A DNA stretch of 64,000 bases, taken from contig NZ_FPCC01000004.1 of the NCBI RefSeq assembly GCF_900116875.1, positions 124,001 through 188,000 on the forward strand. Reading direction: 5' to 3'. This document shows, one piece after another, positions 16,912 to 26,365 of this stretch. The DNA is from Butyrivibrio sp. INlla21 (GTDB lineage Bacteria; Bacillota; Clostridia; Lachnospirales; Lachnospiraceae). Within the stretch, counting starts at the first letter, position 1. Every line of letters begins with the position of its first letter. The position numbers and the translations under genes are program-made. The notes under the pieces were generated by a model that was not told the DNA's origin, searched no databases, and saw only the letters and a program-made list of their open reading frames with translations.

Positions 16912-18303
16912 TCAGGCTTTAATCCTTGATTCAATAGTGTCTATATCCATTTCCCATTCATTTTCTCCGCCCCAGTCACCGACGATCGTTTCCTCGACAG
17001 TGCCGTCACGCAGTTCGATGGTTGTATCCAACCTGTAATTCATTTTGGCTACCCTTGTTGAATTACCTGAAGTAATGTAGCTGTAAAGATAAGTAACCGA
17101 ATACTTGGTGTGTGGATACATATTGTCTTCTATAGAAGCCGGTTCGTATGAGATCGAATTTCTCTGAACGCCGTCATCTTCAAAATAATTGGCCCAAAGA
17201 GTTATAACACCGGAAGTAGACGGATTCTCTTCAAAGCTTAAAAATCTATAGCTCCACTCATCGTTCTTTTGATTTAAGATCACTGCCTCTCTGCTGATAG
17301 GTACATAGACTGTATTCTCCAAAGGAGTCTTTTCTTTATTCAAAAATACATCCCTAAGCGCCAGATACTCATCGGATACAACAAAGCTTCTTAGCTCATC
17401 CACATTACCGACATCAAGCTGAGTAAAAACATCCGCAAATATAGCCTGTACTCTAAGACTGTCGTCGAGACAGGCTTCAAAAGACTTTATATTATCATCA
17501 CTTCCTATTACGTTAACAGCTCTTCCGATCAGTTCTTTGTATCCGGAAATATCGGAAATATTCAACGTAAAAGATTTTTCGTTAGGTATCAGGTATTCTC
17601 TGATAACAGATTTAAGCTCATCCGACGGATTGGCATTGCAGACGTTTATCATCCTGTCAACGACGCTCTCATACTTTTCAAAAGAGCAATCGGATTCTTT
17701 TTCACCTTTTACAAATTCCGGTCTGAAAAGAGCATTGATATCGCTTCCGTAGGAATCCTCAAAGCATCTTAGATATGCCGCGTCAATAAGCTCTATCGCA
17801 TCCTTGTTGTCATTATCCTCTTCAAGAACGTTCACTATGGATTCAACCACACTTATGTCGGTAGCGTTATGATTCATTTTATCAACCGCTTCATTTAAGA
17901 CAACGGCATGATAATTATCAAGGAGATCTTCATTCTCGGTGTTCTTCCATCCGTCATATAAGATCTTCTTGGCCGATTCGGAATCGTCTATGCTTAGATA
18001 AGCTCCTGCCATATTGGAATAGGCAACAACAGATTTGGAATCTATACTTATCGCTTTGTTATAGGAATCTATCGCTGCGTCGTAATCGGCGTTTTTAGAA
18101 TATTCATTGCCTGCAGCTATCGCTTTTTTTACCTTAACTTTCGGAAGATGCGTATATATCAAAAGCCCTGCTATAAATACCGCAACAAAAGAAAGAGCTA
18201 TGATTCCCGCCTTTCTAAAATCAAATCTCTTTCTGCGTCTTCTTCTGCCTCTGTATGAATTTCTGCCTCTGTTTACAGGCCTTCTTCTATCATAGTAACT
18301 CAA
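16912..18303 (-). CDS. Membrane-anchored TPR protein, 463 aa
   Basis: Unknown function. An Arg-rich cytoplasmic start (SYRGRRRRRKRFDFR) precedes one membrane helix (about 32-51). At least two tetratricopeptide repeats follow (NADYDAAIDSYNKAISID and SKSVVAYSNMAGAYLSIDD, residues about 70-125). The remaining ~330 residues are soluble, acidic and presumably extracellular, with no family I recognise. Its ATG overlaps the end of the HAD phosphatase gene by four bases (ATGA), so the two are translationally coupled. TPR anchors of this kind often organise envelope complexes; that is inference only. Confidence 0.85.
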   Translation of the reverse strand: MSYYDRRRPVNRGRNSYRGRRRRRKRFDFRKAGIIALSFVAVFIAGLLIYTHLPKVKVKKAIAAGNEYSKNADYDAAIDSYNKAISIDSKSVVAYSNMAGAYLSIDDSESAKKILYDGWKNTENEDLLDNYHAVVLNEAVDKMNHNATDISVVESIVNVLEEDNDNKDAIELIDAAYLRCFEDSYGSDINALFRPEFVKGEKESDCSFEKYESVVDRMINVCNANPSDELKSVIREYLIPNEKSFTLNISDISGYKELIGRAVNVIGSDDNIKSFEACLDDSLRVQAIFADVFTQLDVGNVDELRSFVVSDEYLALRDVFLNKEKTPLENTVYVPISREAVILNQKNDEWSYRFLSFEENPSTSGVITLWANYFEDDGVQRNSISYEPASIEDNMYPHTKYSVTYLYSYITSGNSTRVAKMNYRLDTTIELRDGTVEETIVGDWGGENEWEMDIDTIESRIKA

Positions 18304-19139
18304 CGTAAAAGCTCTCCCATCTCTTTTATAGACTCAAATACGGCATCGGGACTGCAATCAAACTTATCCATGTCCTCAAGTTTGGTCTCTCCGGAAAGCA
18401 CCAAAACTCCGATTGCGCCGTTATTAACTCCGGTCGCCACGTCAGTATAAATCCTGTCACCGACAAACGCAATCTTCTCTTTGGAAACACCTGTCGCACC
18501 GACAACCATATCTACAGTCTCTTTAAATGGCTTACCGACAAACCCCGGTTGCTTACCGGTAGAGAGCTCTATAGCCTTACAAATAGCTCCGCAATCAGGG
18601 ATAAATCCGCCCTTCATCGGACAATTGATATCGAGGTGGGTTGCAAGAAAAAGCGCACCTTCCCTTATATATGTGCAGGCATTGGAGAGCTTTTCAAATG
18701 TAAGTGTCTTATCAAAGCCCACAACCACAATGTCAGGTCTTTTGTCCATATTTGCGAGAGCATCTTCATTTTCAAGATTAAAAAGATTGATTCCCGCAGC
18801 TTTAAAGCTGTCTTCCAAAGGCTTTGTGCCAAGAAGATATACGGATTTACCTTTATAATTGGTATTAAGATATGCCGTCATAACATCGCCCGAAGTCATG
18901 ATCATATCTCTTGTTATATGGCAATTCATCTTGGCGAGCTTTTCTATATAGAGCTCAGCCGATGTCGATGAATTATTGGTGAAAAAGATATATCTTTTAC
19001 CGGCTCTTTTGACCGCTTCCAAAAAGTCCAAAGCACCGTCTAAAATATCATTTTCAAGATAAAACGTGCCGTCCATATCAAGGACGAAAAGCTCCGTTTT
19101 ATCTAGGATTTCTTTCTTCGTATCAAGATCAAACATCAT
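18300..19139 (-). CDS. HAD-superfamily phosphatase, NagD/PNPase group, 279 aa
   Basis: Cytoplasmic phosphohydrolase of HAD subfamily IIA. Motif I is LDMDGTFYL (nucleophile Asp at about residue 19), motif II is FFTNNSS (about 53), and motif III/IV is KPFKETVDMV followed by AFVGDRIYTDVATG. A C2-type cap lies between motifs II and III. Family members hydrolyse phosphoglycolate, pyridoxal phosphate, p-nitrophenyl phosphate or nucleotides, so the substrate stays open. It lies 13 bases after the channel gene and overlaps the TPR gene by four bases. Confidence 0.92.
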   Translation of the reverse strand: MMFDLDTKKEILDKTELFVLDMDGTFYLENDILDGALDFLEAVKRAGKRYIFFTNNSSTSAELYIEKLAKMNCHITRDMIMTSGDVMTAYLNTNYKGKSVYLLGTKPLEDSFKAAGINLFNLENEDALANMDKRPDIVVVGFDKTLTFEKLSNACTYIREGALFLATHLDINCPMKGGFIPDCGAICKAIELSTGKQPGFVGKPFKETVDMVVGATGVSKEKIAFVGDRIYTDVATGVNNGAIGVLVLSGETKLEDMDKFDCSPDAVFESIKEMGELLR

Positions 19140-19152
19140 AAAAAACTACCGC

Positions 19153-20358
19153 CTAAACATTTTCATTTTGGACATGCTTACCGTAAATCAGCACGGTATC
19201 GCCCGCTTTAAGAGACAGACTTCCCTTGGGAATAAGTGCTTTCCCGTTTCTTCTTATCATGAAGATAAAGCTCTGTCTTGAAATATCTATATCTCTTATC
19301 GCCGTTCCGTTCCAGGAATGGCCTTCATTTATAACGATTTCTTTAAGATCGATAGGCTGAAGATCCTTGGTCTTCTCGGCACACATTACAACCAGATCGT
19401 TCTTCATAAGAACGGTATCGCCCCTTGGAATGATGGTATCATTTCCGCGCTGAAGAGCTACAACCATCACATCTTTCGGAAGTCCGATCTCATTTATCTT
19501 CTTGTTACACCACTTATCCGGCGCTCCGAGCCTTATTCTGATAAAGTGAATATTCTCTTCTTCCGTGTATTCACCTATTGTCTTAAGTCTCTGATACTGC
19601 TCGACAAAGCCGGCGGAAATAATACCCGTGGGGATAGCGACCATTCCGACGCCGAGGAAAGCTATAACTATTCCAAGTATCTTACCGGCAACGGTCCTTG
19701 GATAAATGTCACCGTAGCCTATAGTCAAAAGAGTCGACGCAGACCACCAGATTCCTGAAAAGGCATTCTTGAAAACTTCCGGCTGCATCTCATGCTCAAC
19801 GCTATACATACAAAGACTCGCGGACATCATAAGTATCAATATAATAAATACCGATGCCATGAGCTGTTGCTTTTTACGGCTGATAACTTCGGTAATGACA
19901 TTGAGCTGATCGTAATAAGAATTGATCCTGAAAAGTCTTAATATCCTCGCCACTCTAAAGAGCTTGAACACTGCGGTTCCTCTGGGAAAGAAGAACGGCA
20001 TGTAATACGGCAGGAACGATATAAGATCGATAAGTCCTGTAAAAGATGCCGCATATTTAACAGGTGCATATTTCTCGGATTCCTTGGGATAAAGCTCCGG
20101 CGCCGTAAATAATCTAAGCACATAGTCTATAGCAAAGAAAAACGTTGTGACTGCCTCTATAGCAAGAAGGAGCGACCCATAGTTCCGCTCCATATAATCA
20201 AAAGTAATGGCAAACGCCGAGAAAAGATTCAAAAACAGCGCAATAATGCTGATCACATCATACAGTCTGTTTATGGGCTCATCAACAACGCCCACGCTGA
20301 CCATATTAAAAAGCTTAGCTCTTATTCTTCTGCTCTTAATGTTCTCGCTTTTACTCAT
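19153..20358 (-). CDS. Voltage-gated-type potassium channel with TrkA-C domains, 401 aa
   Basis: Six-transmembrane potassium channel. Residues 20-260 hold the membrane part; the selectivity filter LTIGYGDIYP lies between helices 5 and 6, and an Arg-rich S4-like helix (FRVARILRLFRINSYY) precedes it. The cytoplasmic C-terminus has two RCK_C/TrkA_C-like ligand modules (LGAPDKWCNKKINEIGLP and LKEIVINEGHSWNGTAIRDI). The start is placed at 20358 (MSKSEN) because GGAGGGATA precedes it; a frame beginning six codons earlier would include the ribosome site. It lies in the long operon between the DEAD-box helicase and the HAD gene. Confidence 0.92.
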   Translation of the reverse strand: MSKSENIKSRRIRAKLFNMVSVGVVDEPINRLYDVISIIALFLNLFSAFAITFDYMERNYGSLLLAIEAVTTFFFAIDYVLRLFTAPELYPKESEKYAPVKYAASFTGLIDLISFLPYYMPFFFPRGTAVFKLFRVARILRLFRINSYYDQLNVITEVISRKKQQLMASVFIILILMMSASLCMYSVEHEMQPEVFKNAFSGIWWSASTLLTIGYGDIYPRTVAGKILGIVIAFLGVGMVAIPTGIISAGFVEQYQRLKTIGEYTEEENIHFIRIRLGAPDKWCNKKINEIGLPKDVMVVALQRGNDTIIPRGDTVLMKNDLVVMCAEKTKDLQPIDLKEIVINEGHSWNGTAIRDIDISRQSFIFMIRRNGKALIPKGSLSLKAGDTVLIYGKHVQNENV

Positions 20359-20384
20359 TATCCCTCCTGTATTCAATTGTTTGA

Positions 20385-22265
20385 TTATTTATCTTTCTTG
20401 CGTTTACCGAAGCTCTCCATTACAAGATCGTTTACGTCCTGAAGATAGTCGAGGCTTCTTTTCTTGTTTTCAGACTTTATTTTCTTCTTGTCTGATTTGG
20501 ATACGTTCATTGTATTGGTATCTTCGTTCTTTTTAGCAGAGCGCTTGTTGTCATCAGCGCCAAGATACCAGGCTTTTGTTGAGCCTTCGCCCTTTATGTT
20601 GATACGTCCTACGTTCTCAAAACCTTCGGAAGCGGGTTTTCTTGGTTTTCTCTCGCGCTTAACTTCACTGCGCAAACCTTCATCGGATTTGCGGCTTCGA
20701 GAGCCGTTCTCACCGCGAACACCGCGCTTTCTCTCATCGCGGGATCTGTCGTCCGACTTCTTGCCGCGAGTCTTTCTGTCTCCGGGCTTTCTATCGTCAA
20801 ACTTACGCTCGCCCTTATAACTGCGCCTTCTGTCAGAAGACTTACCGTCACGAGATCTTGAATATGAGCCGCGGGAATCGCCTCTGCCTCTTCTTCCGTA
20901 GCCGTCTCTTCTGTCACTTCTCTTTTCAAAAAGGACAAGATCTTCCAGATCGGCGCCCATCTTAAGCTTCATAAAGCCTGCAGCAAGCTGCTCGGCTGTA
21001 TATTCGCCCTCTTCAATCTTCTGATTAACAAACTCAAGAACCGATGAAATATCGGAATTCTCAATAATATCAATAACCTCGGCAAATACCTTCTGAGATT
21101 TCGCCCTCGTGATCTCTTTTGCAGAAGGAACGCGTCTTTCTTCGATACGAGTATGACATACCTTCTCAATCTCGCGAAGCTTGTACATCTCACGTCCGCC
21201 GACAAGAGTAAACGATCTTCCGCTCTTTCCGGCACGCCCCGTTCTTCCGATCCTGTGAACGTAATATTCGATATCCTCGGGGATATCAAAGTTAAATACA
21301 GCCTCAACACCGCTTACATCAATTCCTCTTGCCGCAACATCAGTAGCGATAAGAATATTGATCCTTCCTTTTCTGAAAAGATTCATAACGGTGTCTCTCT
21401 GATTCTGAGAAAGATCTCCGTGAAGCCCGTCTGCAAGATAGCCTTTTCCTTTAAGGCTCTCGGCAAGCTGATCTACCATTTTCTTGGTGTTACAGAAAAT
21501 AAGAGTTCTTCCCGGATTATAATAGTCAAGGAGTCTTACAAGAACTTCCTCTTTCATCTTCTGAGGAACTCTGTAATATGCCTGCTCAATAGCGGCAACC
21601 GTGATCTCCTTGGGAGTCATCTTAATGTACTCTGCATCCTTCTGATACTTTCTTGTTATCTGAAGGATCGGTTCAGGCATGGTAGCTGAGAAAAGAGCTG
21701 TCTGCCTCTCTTCCGGCATTCCGTCAAGGATAGTCTCTATATCCTCTCTAAAGCCCATGTCGAGCATCTCATCCGCCTCATCAAGTACAAGAACTCTTAC
21801 GCTCTTCATCTTCATGGTATGTCTGCGCATATGGTCCATAACTCTGCCGGGAGTACCGACAACAATCTGAACTCCTGCAGAAAGAGCTCTGATCTGTCTG
21901 GAAATGTCCTGTCCGCCGTATACGGCAAGGACTTTGATCCCGTGCATATATTTCGCAAAATCTCTGATATCGTCAGCTGCCTGCATCGCAAGTTCTCTTG
22001 TAGGACACAGAACAACCGCCTGTAAATGCTTATTCTCAGGGTCTACCTTTTCCAAAAGAGGTATACCGAAAGCTGCTGTCTTTCCGGTTCCCGTCTGAGC
22101 CTGGCCGATAATATCCTTACCTCCCATCATAACGGGAATCGCCGCATTCTGTATGGGAGACATATATTCAAAACCCATCTCGCTTACAGCGCGGATAATT
22201 CTTTCATCAAGGCCGGATTCATCGTATCTGACCCTTACTTCTTCTTTTTTCTTACTTACTTCCAT
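20385..22265 (-). CDS. DEAD-box RNA helicase with Arg-rich tail (CshA/DeaD-like), 626 aa
   Basis: ATP-dependent RNA helicase for ribosome assembly and mRNA turnover. Motifs in order: Q-motif GFEYMSPIQ, motif I AQTGTGKT, PTRELA, motif II VLDEADEMLDMGF, motif III SAT, IFCNTKK, and motif VI YVHRIGRTGRAG. After the helicase core (about residue 375) there is a short helical linker. From about 455 a low-complexity tail rich in Arg, Asp, Ser and Gly carries repeated DRKxGDRK-like units and probably binds RNA. Its start overlaps the end of pgsA by 14 bases, so translation is coupled. Confidence 0.95.
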   Translation of the reverse strand: MEVSKKKEEVRVRYDESGLDERIIRAVSEMGFEYMSPIQNAAIPVMMGGKDIIGQAQTGTGKTAAFGIPLLEKVDPENKHLQAVVLCPTRELAMQAADDIRDFAKYMHGIKVLAVYGGQDISRQIRALSAGVQIVVGTPGRVMDHMRRHTMKMKSVRVLVLDEADEMLDMGFREDIETILDGMPEERQTALFSATMPEPILQITRKYQKDAEYIKMTPKEITVAAIEQAYYRVPQKMKEEVLVRLLDYYNPGRTLIFCNTKKMVDQLAESLKGKGYLADGLHGDLSQNQRDTVMNLFRKGRINILIATDVAARGIDVSGVEAVFNFDIPEDIEYYVHRIGRTGRAGKSGRSFTLVGGREMYKLREIEKVCHTRIEERRVPSAKEITRAKSQKVFAEVIDIIENSDISSVLEFVNQKIEEGEYTAEQLAAGFMKLKMGADLEDLVLFEKRSDRRDGYGRRGRGDSRGSYSRSRDGKSSDRRRSYKGERKFDDRKPGDRKTRGKKSDDRSRDERKRGVRGENGSRSRKSDEGLRSEVKRERKPRKPASEGFENVGRINIKGEGSTKAWYLGADDNKRSAKKNEDTNTMNVSKSDKKKIKSENKKRSLDYLQDVNDLVMESFGKRKKDK

Positions 22266-22794
22266 TCAAAACATCCTTATTCTTCACCAGATAATCAATC
22301 AGTGAAACAATTGTGAGCGCAAGAGCTATCCACATAATAACTGTGGTAATCGTAGGCATGACAGGGCCACCTATATTGGCGATCATAAGAACTACCATAA
22401 GCATCTGGAAAGTAGTCTTAAATTTGCCCCAGTAGCTTGCGGCAATAACTCTTCCGTTATCTGCGGCTATAAGTCTGAAACCGCTGATTATAAATTCTCT
22501 TGCAATAATAGTAATAACAACAACGGCAGGGATTCTTCCGAGTTCTACAAGTCCGATCATTGCAGAACATACCAACAGCTTATCGGCAAGAGGATCCATA
22601 AACTTTCCAAAGTCAGTTACAAGATTGTACTTTCTGGCAATCCTTCCGTCCAAAAGATCTGTAAGTGATGCGATTATAAATGTCGCAAGCGCTGCCCACT
22701 TTAAAATATCATTGTAGGGATCGCTCAAAAGAAAGAAAACAAAAAAAGGAATCAAAACCACTCTTGCTACAGTTAATTTATTAGGTAAATTCAT
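22252..22794 (-). CDS. pgsA: CDP-diacylglycerol-glycerol-3-phosphate 3-phosphatidyltransferase
   Basis: Integral membrane enzyme that makes phosphatidylglycerophosphate, the committed step to phosphatidylglycerol. The CDP-alcohol phosphotransferase signature is intact: DLLDGRIARKYNLVTDFGKF followed by MDPLADK (about residues 45-71), matching DGxxAR(x)8Gxx(x)D(x)3D. Several membrane helices surround it, and the length of 180 residues is normal. The gene overlaps rimO by four bases upstream and the helicase by 14 bases downstream. rimO-pgsA adjacency is frequent in Firmicutes. Confidence 0.95.
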   Translation of the reverse strand: MNLPNKLTVARVVLIPFFVFFLLSDPYNDILKWAALATFIIASLTDLLDGRIARKYNLVTDFGKFMDPLADKLLVCSAMIGLVELGRIPAVVVITIIAREFIISGFRLIAADNGRVIAASYWGKFKTTFQMLMVVLMIANIGGPVMPTITTVIMWIALALTIVSLIDYLVKNKDVLNGSK

Positions 22795-24146
22795 CGTACT
22801 TCCTCCCCTATCAGGTCGTATTCATTGGATCCCGTGATCCTAACTTTTATAAAATCTCCGGTCATGAGTTCACGTCTTACGCCGGTAACAAACAAATAGC
22901 CGTCAATATCGGGCGCATCTTTGTACGTCCTTGCAACGTAGGAATATGTGCCGTCATCCTCAATATCACCGATACGCCCCTCCACAACCGCATCAAGTGT
23001 TCTTCCGACCATATTCTCAGCTTCCTCAAATGCAATCTCCTGCTGAAGACGCATAAGCTTATTTCTACGGGTATTCTTAACCCTCTCCGTAATCTGATCC
23101 GGCATTGTTGCAGCAGGTGTGTCCTCCTCCTGTGAATACGTAAACACACCAAGTCTGTCAAACCTAAGATCCCTGACAAGAGCCATTGTCTCATTGTGAT
23201 CTTTTGCCGTCTCTCCCGGGAACCCGCTTATAAGTGTAGTCCTTATACAGATATCGGGTATCTCATCGCGAAGTCTTTTAACAAGGCTTCGTATCTGCGC
23301 GTTGTTCGTGCGCCTTCCCATCTTCTTAAGGATATTATCAGAACCCGACTGTATTGGAATATCAAGATAATTACATATCTTTGGCTCGCTCTTTATCGTC
23401 TGTATAAGCTCTTCATTTATCTCCTCAGGATAACAATACAGTATCCTGATCCACTTAAATCCTTTTATCTTACACAGCTTATGAAGAAGCTCGGGTAATT
23501 TCTTTTCACCGTAAAGGTCTACTCCGTATAAAGTTGTCTCCTGAGCAACAACCAAAAGCTCGGTGATTCCGGCTTCTGCAAGTTTCCGGGCATCTTCAAT
23601 AAGCTGTTCCATGGGAACACTTCTGTATCCGCCTCTAACCTTGGGTATAATGCAGTAGGTGCAACGCTTGTCACAACCTTCCGCTATCTTCAGATAGTTA
23701 AAAAGACCTCCCGTAGTGATAACTCTGTCCAAACCACCAACGGGTTTCTTGTTGATATCATAGAAATAGTTCTTGTGAGAAAATAACTTGTTTCTGGAAA
23801 GAGTTTCATCGATTGCATCAATGATCTTATCTGTTGCCGTAACTCCGAGAATCTCATCCACCTCGGGGATTTCCTTTTGGATCTCCTCTTTGTATCTCTG
23901 TGCAAGGCAACCCGTAACAATAAGCGCCTTAAGCTTGCCGGATTTTCGCATATCTGCAAGTTCCAGGATTGTGTCTATGCTCTCCTGTTTGGCATCATTG
24001 ATAAAGCAGCAGGTGTTAACAACTGCTGCTTCCGCTTCGTTCTCATCGTCCGTAAAGTCATAGCCTCTGCTTCGAAGTATTCCAAGCATAACCTCGGTAT
24101 CGACTCTGTTCTTGTCGCATCCAAGCGACACAAATATTATCTTCAT
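22791..24146 (-). CDS. rimO: Ribosomal protein S12 methylthiotransferase RimO
   Basis: Radical-SAM enzyme that methylthiolates an Asp of ribosomal protein S12. The N-terminal UPF0004 domain opens with SLGCDKNRVDTEVML and has NTCCFINDA, with cysteines for the auxiliary cluster. The radical SAM motif is AEGCDKRCTYCIIPKVRGGY (CxxxCxxC, about residues 155-165). A TRAM domain closes the protein (about 380-450), ending SNEYDLIGEE, which is characteristic of RimO rather than MiaB. It follows rpoZ after a single base and overlaps pgsA by four bases. Confidence 0.95.
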   Translation of the reverse strand: MKIIFVSLGCDKNRVDTEVMLGILRSRGYDFTDDENEAEAAVVNTCCFINDAKQESIDTILELADMRKSGKLKALIVTGCLAQRYKEEIQKEIPEVDEILGVTATDKIIDAIDETLSRNKLFSHKNYFYDINKKPVGGLDRVITTGGLFNYLKIAEGCDKRCTYCIIPKVRGGYRSVPMEQLIEDARKLAEAGITELLVVAQETTLYGVDLYGEKKLPELLHKLCKIKGFKWIRILYCYPEEINEELIQTIKSEPKICNYLDIPIQSGSDNILKKMGRRTNNAQIRSLVKRLRDEIPDICIRTTLISGFPGETAKDHNETMALVRDLRFDRLGVFTYSQEEDTPAATMPDQITERVKNTRRNKLMRLQQEIAFEEAENMVGRTLDAVVEGRIGDIEDDGTYSYVARTYKDAPDIDGYLFVTGVRRELMTGDFIKVRITGSNEYDLIGEEVR

Positions 24147-24147
24147 A

Positions 24148-24456
24148 TCAGTTTTCTTCAGTATTCTCTGCTTCCTTAGCTACTTCTTCCGTAACTTCCG
24201 CAGCATTTGCAAGTGCTGCCTTTTCCTCATCCGTAAGAATTCTGAGTGTATCCTCGTTCATCTCATCAACAGCGATTGAGAGAGGTTTCTGCTTAGCCTT
24301 AACTCTAACCATAGGCTCATCACCTGCGATGATCTGTCTTGCTCTCTTGGCTGTAGCCATAACTACAGAATATCTTGAGCTGATAACAGGCTCCTCACCT
24401 TCTTCAACGCCCTTGTTAACAACTTTCATGAGATCTACATATGAAGGATGTATCAT
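24148..24456 (-). CDS. rpoZ: RNA polymerase omega subunit
   Basis: Small RNA polymerase subunit that assists beta-prime folding. The conserved part is in the first ~70 residues: MIHPSYVDLMKVV, SRYSVVMATAKRARQI (the omega motif) and KPLSIAVDEM. The C-terminal ~35 residues are Ala/Glu-rich and variable. It lies 51 bases downstream of gmk, in the typical Firmicute gmk-rpoZ order, and one base from rimO. Ribosome site AGGAAAGG. Confidence 0.93.
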   Translation of the reverse strand: MIHPSYVDLMKVVNKGVEEGEEPVISSRYSVVMATAKRARQIIAGDEPMVRVKAKQKPLSIAVDEMNEDTLRILTDEEKAALANAAEVTEEVAKEAENTEEN

Positions 24457-24507
24457 AATAATTCCTTTCCTGCGGACTCTTCCGCAATAAACAGCCGATT
24501 ATTTATA

Positions 24508-25128
24508 TTATAATTTCTTAAGCTGCTCTCTGATAGTTTCTATAAAATCAAGATTCCTGCCGGGACTTAAATGTGCCGCATTTATGATCTTATGCACATT
24601 TTCTACACTGTCCTCAAGCTTATCATTGATGACTATATAATCATAATTCTCTATGCCAACCGACTCTTCAACCGCTCTGTTAAGGCGCTGCCTGATAACA
24701 TCATCGGTCTCCGTTCCTCTGCCGCGAAGTCTCTTTTCAAGCTCTTGTGCGGAAGGTGGCATAACAAACAATAATACCGCATCCGGATACTGCTTCTTGA
24801 TCTGAAGCGCACCCTGTATCTCTATCTCAAGGATGACGTCTATTCCCTGTGCAAGCTTGTCTTCAACATACTTCGTGGGCGTGCCGTAGTAATGATTTAC
24901 ATACTTGGCATGTTCTATAAGTCCGTCTTCCTCAATAAGCTTCTCAAACTCTTCATTGGTAATAAAGAAATACTCTCTACCGTTAACTTCGCCTTCTCTG
25001 GGTGATCTTGTAGTTGCCGAAACAGATAATGCATACTGATCATACTTGGCTGTAAGCGCCTTCATGATAGTTCCCTTACCTGCTCCCGAAAAACCCGAGA
25101 CAACGATTATAATACCTTTACGATTCAT
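24508..25128 (-). CDS. gmk: Guanylate kinase
   Basis: Phosphorylates GMP to GDP with ATP. The P-loop GFSGAGKGTIM is at residues 10-20 from the chosen start, followed by the GMP-binding SVSATTRSPREGEVNGREYF and later IEIQGALQIKKQYPDAV. Start is the ATG at 25128 (MNRKGIIIVVSG), which gives the family's usual short N-terminus; the frame can extend 23 codons further, but that would run into remA without conserved sequence. It overlaps the end of remA by 11 bases, and rpoZ follows. Confidence 0.95.
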   Translation of the reverse strand: MNRKGIIIVVSGFSGAGKGTIMKALTAKYDQYALSVSATTRSPREGEVNGREYFFITNEEFEKLIEEDGLIEHAKYVNHYYGTPTKYVEDKLAQGIDVILEIEIQGALQIKKQYPDAVLLFVMPPSAQELEKRLRGRGTETDDVIRQRLNRAVEESVGIENYDYIVINDKLEDSVENVHKIINAAHLSPGRNLDFIETIREQLKKL

Positions 25129-25381
25129 CTGCAATACTCTCACTCTCCATCTGTGTCCTGCCGCTGATTGTTTCGGGCAAAAGAGCCGACAAAACAAGCA
25201 TACCGTTTTCCATGACTATGACAGCCTTGGTCTTACGGCCCTGTGTTGCATCAACACTTGTCCCGTCTTCCTTAGCCTTCTGGACCATCCTTTTTACAGG
25301 GGCCGCATCAGGACTGACTATACTGATAATCTTATCGGCGTTGACTATATTGCCAAAGCCTACATGGATGAGTTTACTCAA
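25118..25381 (-). CDS. remA: RemA/DUF370 family DNA-binding regulator, 87 aa
   Basis: Homologue of Bacillus RemA, which activates matrix (biofilm) and osmoprotection genes. The 87-residue protein has the family core IHVGFGNIVNADKIISIVSP and VKRMVQKAKEDGTSVDATQG, then KTKAVIVMENGMLVLSALLP. There is no known domain beyond it. yicC-remA-gmk order is conserved across Firmicutes. It overlaps yicC by eight bases and gmk by 11 bases. Confidence 0.93.
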   Translation of the reverse strand: MSKLIHVGFGNIVNADKIISIVSPDAAPVKRMVQKAKEDGTSVDATQGRKTKAVIVMENGMLVLSALLPETISGRTQMESESIADES

Positions 25382-26261
25382 TGTTCTGAATCTGCTCCCT
25401 TACCTTTTCTATATCGGTCTTAAGCGCGATTCCTCTGTCCGAGATTTTAAGATCTGTGGATTTGGAAAGAATAGTATTGGCTTCTCTGTTCATCTCCTGT
25501 GCAAGGAAATCCAGTTTTCTTCCGATTCCATCCTTGTCATCACCGCTTAAAAGAGTATCCTTGGTAGCACCGATATGGCTGCGAAGTCTTGTTATCTCTT
25601 CATCTACACACACCTTGTCGGCGAATATCGTAACTTCCATGGCAAGCCTGTTCTCATCTATCTGCTTATCTTCAAGAAGATCGCTGATCTTCTCTCTGAG
25701 CTTGCTCTTATATTCCTTGATGATCTCGGGTGAACGCTCCGCAATGTATTCCACATTCTCACGCATTCCGTCGAGCTTGGCTGTAAGGTCCTTGCAAAGG
25801 AACTCACCTTCTCTTACTCTGGAATCAAGGAACTTCTGTCCGGCCTCGTTAAGAGCCTTCTTAAGACCGCACCAAACCTCTTCCTCATCGAGTTCCTCTT
25901 CCTCCATTGTGAACACCTCGGGGAACTTGGATAAAAAGGATATCTTAATATCCTGATCAAGCCCGAAATCGGAAGCCATCTCTTTAAGATAAGTATAATA
26001 TTCTTCCGCAATCGCCTTGTTATATTTAACCCTGGAATCGGACTCCGAAAAATCCTCATAGCTGATGAACACATCAACCTTTCCGCGTTTCATATATCCT
26101 TTTAATTCTGAACGTATTGCAGACTCAAATGCATTGAACTTCTTGGGCATCTTGATATTAATATCAAGATAACGATTATTTACAGATTTAAGCTCAACAA
26201 TATACTTTCGCTGACCTTCTGTGACTTCACTCCTGCCAAAACCAGTCATACTGCATACCAT
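25374..26261 (-). CDS. yicC: YicC family endoribonuclease-like protein
   Basis: YicC proteins are linked to stress survival, and recent work describes endoribonuclease activity. N-terminal domain from MVCSMTGFGRSEV, then VELKSVNNRYLDINIKMP (about 25-42). The C-terminal DUF1732 part ends with LDFLAQEMNREANTILSKS, the most conserved stretch. The start is set at 26261 because AGGGAGG lies 11 bases upstream and MxxSMTGFG is the family's usual opening; the frame stays open 14 codons further. First gene of the long operon below the promoter at 26307-26335. Confidence 0.93.
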   Translation of the reverse strand: MVCSMTGFGRSEVTEGQRKYIVELKSVNNRYLDINIKMPKKFNAFESAIRSELKGYMKRGKVDVFISYEDFSESDSRVKYNKAIAEEYYTYLKEMASDFGLDQDIKISFLSKFPEVFTMEEEELDEEEVWCGLKKALNEAGQKFLDSRVREGEFLCKDLTAKLDGMRENVEYIAERSPEIIKEYKSKLREKISDLLEDKQIDENRLAMEVTIFADKVCVDEEITRLRSHIGATKDTLLSGDDKDGIGRKLDFLAQEMNREANTILSKSTDLKISDRGIALKTDIEKVREQIQNIE

Positions 26262-26306
26262 AAGTAGGTACCCTCCCTTATTTTTGGGCATAGTAATACA
26301 CAAGTC

Positions 26307-26335
26307 ATTATAATATATCGCAATATTTCGGTCAA
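26307..26335 (-). promoter_or_regulatory. Promoter of the yicC-remA-gmk-rpoZ operon
   Basis: Leftward TTGACC (26330-26335), a 17-base spacer and perfect TATAAT (26307-26312). An overlapping alternative, TTGACA with TATATT at 18 bases, lies six bases upstream. Predicted start near 26300, about 40 bases before yicC. It probably drives a run of closely spaced genes reaching at least to the CDF exporter. Confidence 0.75.
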
Positions 26336-26365
26336 TGTCAATTGCCCCGAAAATGCGCGTTTTTC